Below, in pieces: positions 22,347 to 24,891 of a DNA stretch of 24,891 nt. Made by a program: the position numbers and the translations under genes. The DNA is taken from NCBI GenBank assembly GCA_964452045.1, contig CAYVKM010000055.1:1-24891 (forward strand), in the 5' to 3' direction. Within the stretch, counting starts at the first letter, position 1. Each line of letters begins with the position of its first letter. Source of the stretch: CAYVKM01 sp964452045 (GTDB lineage: Bacteria; Calditrichota; Calditrichia; RBG-13-44-9). Below the pieces are notes generated by a model that saw only the letters and a list, made by a program, of their open reading frames with translations, ran no database searches and was not told the origin of the DNA.

Positions 22347-24479
22347 CTATTCTTCTTTTTTTAACTTCTTTTTGGATGCCGGAGCCTTTTTATCAGGTTT
22401 GCTTCCCTTTGCAGTATCCGCTTCAACCGCTTCATTCTCGGATTTCGATTCAGTCTTTTCCTCCCGACCATCATTACCCGGTTTTTTCTGACTCCGGGTA
22501 ACCTTTTTAGATTTAACTGGTTTTTTTCCCTGAGCATTATTGCTCTTTTTGTCAGGAAGGCTTTTCCCAGCCAGAATCAAATCGATCTCTTCCCCATCTA
22601 ATATTTCTCTTTCCAGAAGTGCTTCAGCCAGCAAGTGCAATTTGTCAACATTATCAGCAAGTAATTTCTGAACCCTTTTTTCCGTTTCTGTAATTATTCG
22701 GCGTACTTCGGCATCAATTTCCTGAGCAGTATTTTCACTAAAGTCCCGGTGCTGGGCGATTTCTCTTCCCAGGAAAATTTCCTCTTCTTTTTTCCCAAAG
22801 GTAATCGGGCCAAGTTTTTCACTCATTCCCCATTCACAGACCATCTTCCGGGCCAGATCGGTAGCTCTTTCAATATCATTTCCCGCTCCGGTGGTCAACT
22901 CATTCATTACCAGTTTCTCCGCCACTCGTCCACCAAGTAGGTGAGAAAGCAGAATTTCAAGATATTCTTTAGAATAATTATGCCTTTCATCGATTGGTAG
23001 AGAATAGGTTACTCCCAATGCCCGGCCCCTGGGAATAATAGTCACCTTATGAACCGGATCGGAACCTGGGGTTAATTTGGCCACCAGAACATGGCCACTC
23101 TCGTGATAAGCGGTGCTCCGTTTTTCCTTCTCACTGATAATCAAACTTTTCCGCTCCATCCCCATCATTATTTTATCCTTGGCCATTTCGAAATCTTCCA
23201 TGGTCACCGCATTCTGATTTATTCGTGCTGCGTAAAGCGCCGCTTCATTAACCAGATTCGCCAGTTCCGCCCCGGCAAGTCCCGGCGTTCCTTTGGCGAT
23301 CACCGCTAAATCCACATTCTTATCAAGTGGTATATTTTTTGTGTGAACTTTCAGGATACCTTCGCGTCCGCGGACATCCGGCCGATCAACCACAATCTGC
23401 CGGTCAAATCTTCCCGGCCGCAACAGCGCTGCATCCAGCACATCCGGACGGTTAGTGGCGGCAATAATTATAACACCTTCTTTGGTATCAAAACCATCCA
23501 TCTCAACCAGGAGCGCATTAAGTGTTTGTTCCCGCTCGTCATGACCGCCGCCAAGTCCGGCCCCACGCTGCCGGCCAACCGCATCCATTTCATCAATAAA
23601 AATAATACATGGTGCATGCTTGCGGCCATTTTCAAAAAGATCCCTTACCCGGCTCGCTCCGACGCCAACAAACATTTCAACAAAATCCGCACCACTCATA
23701 CTAAAGAACGGCACACCTGCCTCGCCTGCAACTGCCCGGGCTAATAAAGTTTTACCGGTACCAGGAGGACCTAAAAGTAAAGCGCCTTTGGGAATTTTAC
23801 CTCCCAGACGATTAAATTTGGCGGGACTCTTCAGGAATTCAATAATCTCCCGCAATTCTTCTTTAGCTTCATCACAGCCGGCAACATCATCGAAGGTTTC
23901 TTTAGTTTCACTTTCCATCATCATTTTGGCCCGGCTTTTTCCGAAAGAAAAAATATTTCGGCCGCCACCACCGCCGCCACCGCCTTGCATCCGCCGTGCT
24001 AAAAAAATCCAGAACGCAATAAGCAGAATCCAGGGCAAAAAATTACCAAGAAAGATAAGCCATTCACTGGATGGCTGGACAAACTCAATACTGATTTCTT
24101 TCTCCTGCCATTCGGCCACCATTTTCTCATCGACAAAAGGTAGAACTGTTTTAAATTTCTGATATTCCACTGTCTTACCATTGGGAAGCACATCCTGGAA
24201 TGATTTTTTTAGCGTTCCCCGAAAATTGTTTTCTTTAACCACCACCTCACCTTTTAAGATGAGATCATTTTGCAAAAAGTACTGATATTTTGAGTAAGCA
24301 ATGCTCCGTTCCTGGCTTCTCCCAAGCGGAAAGATGGAAGTGATAAGAATAATAGCCATGATGACGATAACCCAGATCAGGATAGTCTTCGATCCTTTTT
24401 TCCACTGGAAATCATTGTTGTCTCTGTTGGGACCACCCGGCTTCGGCATTTTCGGATTAGGTTTTTTATTCTGATTCAT
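22347..24479 (-). CDS. ftsH: ATP-dependent zinc metalloprotease FtsH
   Basis: Membrane-anchored AAA+ protease that degrades misfolded and regulatory membrane and cytosolic proteins. 710 residues: two membrane helices (about 32-52 and 141-161) flanking a periplasmic loop, then Walker A GPPGTGKT (237-244), Walker B IIFIDEMD (292-299), the SRH region with NRPDVLDAALLRPGRFDR (343-360), and the M41 protease with HESGH (459-463) and third zinc ligand D535 in GAGNDIERAT. All catalytic residues are present. An eight-glycine run (166-173) marks the linker after helix 2. The last 70 residues or so form a low-complexity Lys/Glu/Ser tail (KKPVKSKKV to KKKLKKEE), longer than the E. coli tail. It follows hpt by 29 bases in one operon and is closed by a terminator-like hairpin. 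Confidence 0.98.
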   Translation of the reverse strand: MNQNKKPNPKMPKPGGPNRDNNDFQWKKGSKTILIWVIVIMAIILITSIFPLGRSQERSIAYSKYQYFLQNDLILKGEVVVKENNFRGTLKKSFQDVLPNGKTVEYQKFKTVLPFVDEKMVAEWQEKEISIEFVQPSSEWLIFLGNFLPWILLIAFWIFLARRMQGGGGGGGGRNIFSFGKSRAKMMMESETKETFDDVAGCDEAKEELREIIEFLKSPAKFNRLGGKIPKGALLLGPPGTGKTLLARAVAGEAGVPFFSMSGADFVEMFVGVGASRVRDLFENGRKHAPCIIFIDEMDAVGRQRGAGLGGGHDEREQTLNALLVEMDGFDTKEGVIIIAATNRPDVLDAALLRPGRFDRQIVVDRPDVRGREGILKVHTKNIPLDKNVDLAVIAKGTPGLAGAELANLVNEAALYAARINQNAVTMEDFEMAKDKIMMGMERKSLIISEKEKRSTAYHESGHVLVAKLTPGSDPVHKVTIIPRGRALGVTYSLPIDERHNYSKEYLEILLSHLLGGRVAEKLVMNELTTGAGNDIERATDLARKMVCEWGMSEKLGPITFGKKEEEIFLGREIAQHRDFSENTAQEIDAEVRRIITETEKRVQKLLADNVDKLHLLAEALLEREILDGEEIDLILAGKSLPDKKSNNAQGKKPVKSKKVTRSQKKPGNDGREEKTESKSENEAVEADTAKGSKPDKKAPASKKKLKKEE

Positions 24480-24508
24480 TTATATCAACTCACTTTACAT
24501 TTTGAAAA

Positions 24509-24891
24509 TTACTCTTTTACCTGATAGATTGCATTCAGATTCCTTTTTTTCTGGGCCAGATCCAACCCATAACCGATAACAAATTTATTTTCGATTTCAA
24601 AACCAGTATAATCGATTTTCAAGGGTACGACTGCACAATCCTTTTTCACCAATAGTGATACAAATTTAACACTGGCAGGTTTCATACTTTCTATTCTTCT
24701 CTTTAAATAAGTGACGGACAAGCCTGAATCAACAATATCTTCCACTACGATAATGTCCCGTCCATGCAGGTCTGCACTGAAATCTTTAATCATAGTAATC
24801 TGTCCGGAAGAGACCCGTTTGTTGCCATAACTTGATATTTTAATAAAATCGATTTCACATTCGATGGTCAGTTTCCGGATCAAGTCGGATA
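24509..24891 (-). CDS. hpt: Hypoxanthine phosphoribosyltransferase (5' end outside window)
   Basis: Purine salvage enzyme making IMP/GMP from hypoxanthine/guanine and PRPP. About 127 C-terminal residues are present. The PRPP loop reads DIIVVEDIVDSGLSVTYL, and VDFI-type strand plus SSYG (CEIDFIKISSYGN), LVKKD and the final IGYGLDLAQKKRNLNAIYQV are standard for HPRT. The frame is open to the right edge (codons SDL precede IRKLTIE), and the TTG at 24883 that could be read as a start is simply the Leu of this motif, so the gene continues beyond the window with about 50 residues missing. It is upstream of ftsH, the usual hpt-ftsH order. Confidence 0.93.
   Translation of the reverse strand, partial: SDLIRKLTIECEIDFIKISSYGNKRVSSGQITMIKDFSADLHGRDIIVVEDIVDSGLSVTYLKRRIESMKPASVKFVSLLVKKDCAVVPLKIDYTGFEIENKFVIGYGLDLAQKKRNLNAIYQVKE

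Noticed and set aside
23953..24000. Glycine-codon run in ftsH as a tandem-repeat or assembly artefact
   Set aside because: It encodes the normal glycine-rich linker after the second membrane helix of FtsH and keeps the frame.
24881..24883. TTG as the start of hpt
   Set aside because: The frame stays open to the window edge and the residues around it match the inside of HPRT, so this is an internal Leu codon.

Overview
This window looks like a chromosomal piece of an uncultured or draft-assembled Gram-negative bacterium of the Fibrobacteres-Chlorobi-Bacteroidetes (FCB) superphylum. The best guess is a lineage such as KSB1 or Calditrichota rather than Bacteroidetes proper. The evidence is a type IX secretion (T9SS) sortase with its PorV partner, a cargo ending in an NYPNPFNPTT sorting domain, and strong Shine-Dalgarno (SD) sequences (GGAGG) before many genes, which Bacteroidetes usually lack. 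The taxonomic call is inference. A run of exactly 100 Ns at 7604-7703 is a scaffold gap, so part of the story is missing. No CRISPR array, insertion sequence or prophage was seen.

Left end (1-5300). Three tRNA genes (Thr-Tyr-Gly in transcription order) lie on the minus strand, as in the tRNA cluster that precedes tuf in many bacteria. They are followed by a lone DppB-type ABC permease. A divergent plus-strand pair encodes a CstA-family peptide/pyruvate transporter and a methionine gamma-lyase-like PLP enzyme and ends at a clear terminator. On the minus strand come a free-standing Lrp-type ligand-binding (RAM) domain with its own promoter and a cytidine deaminase with its own terminator.

Middle (5300-17620). 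A minus-strand cell-envelope block reads, in transcription order: a 1358-residue cysteine-free T9SS cargo, PorU (C25 sortase), PorV (cut by the gap), the tail of an FN3-type protein (possibly a separate gene), a small SLBB-domain protein, and an outer-membrane barrel-like protein with a coiled-coil tail. porU and porV overlap by ATGA, which points to translational coupling of the sortase with its outer-membrane partner. The visible exported proteins contain almost no cysteine, and the only cysteine in PorU is the catalytic one.

Right end (17620-24891). A minus-strand housekeeping cluster reads hpt (partial), ftsH, folE, a membrane TPR protein, folP, a 389-base gene-free spacer, and cdaA (c-di-AMP synthase). 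It combines purine salvage, membrane protein quality control, folate synthesis and c-di-AMP signalling. Points to look at here are a terminator hairpin touching the folE ribosome site, a FolE with Gln where His179 of E. coli is expected, and a folP start that seems to need a non-ATG codon.
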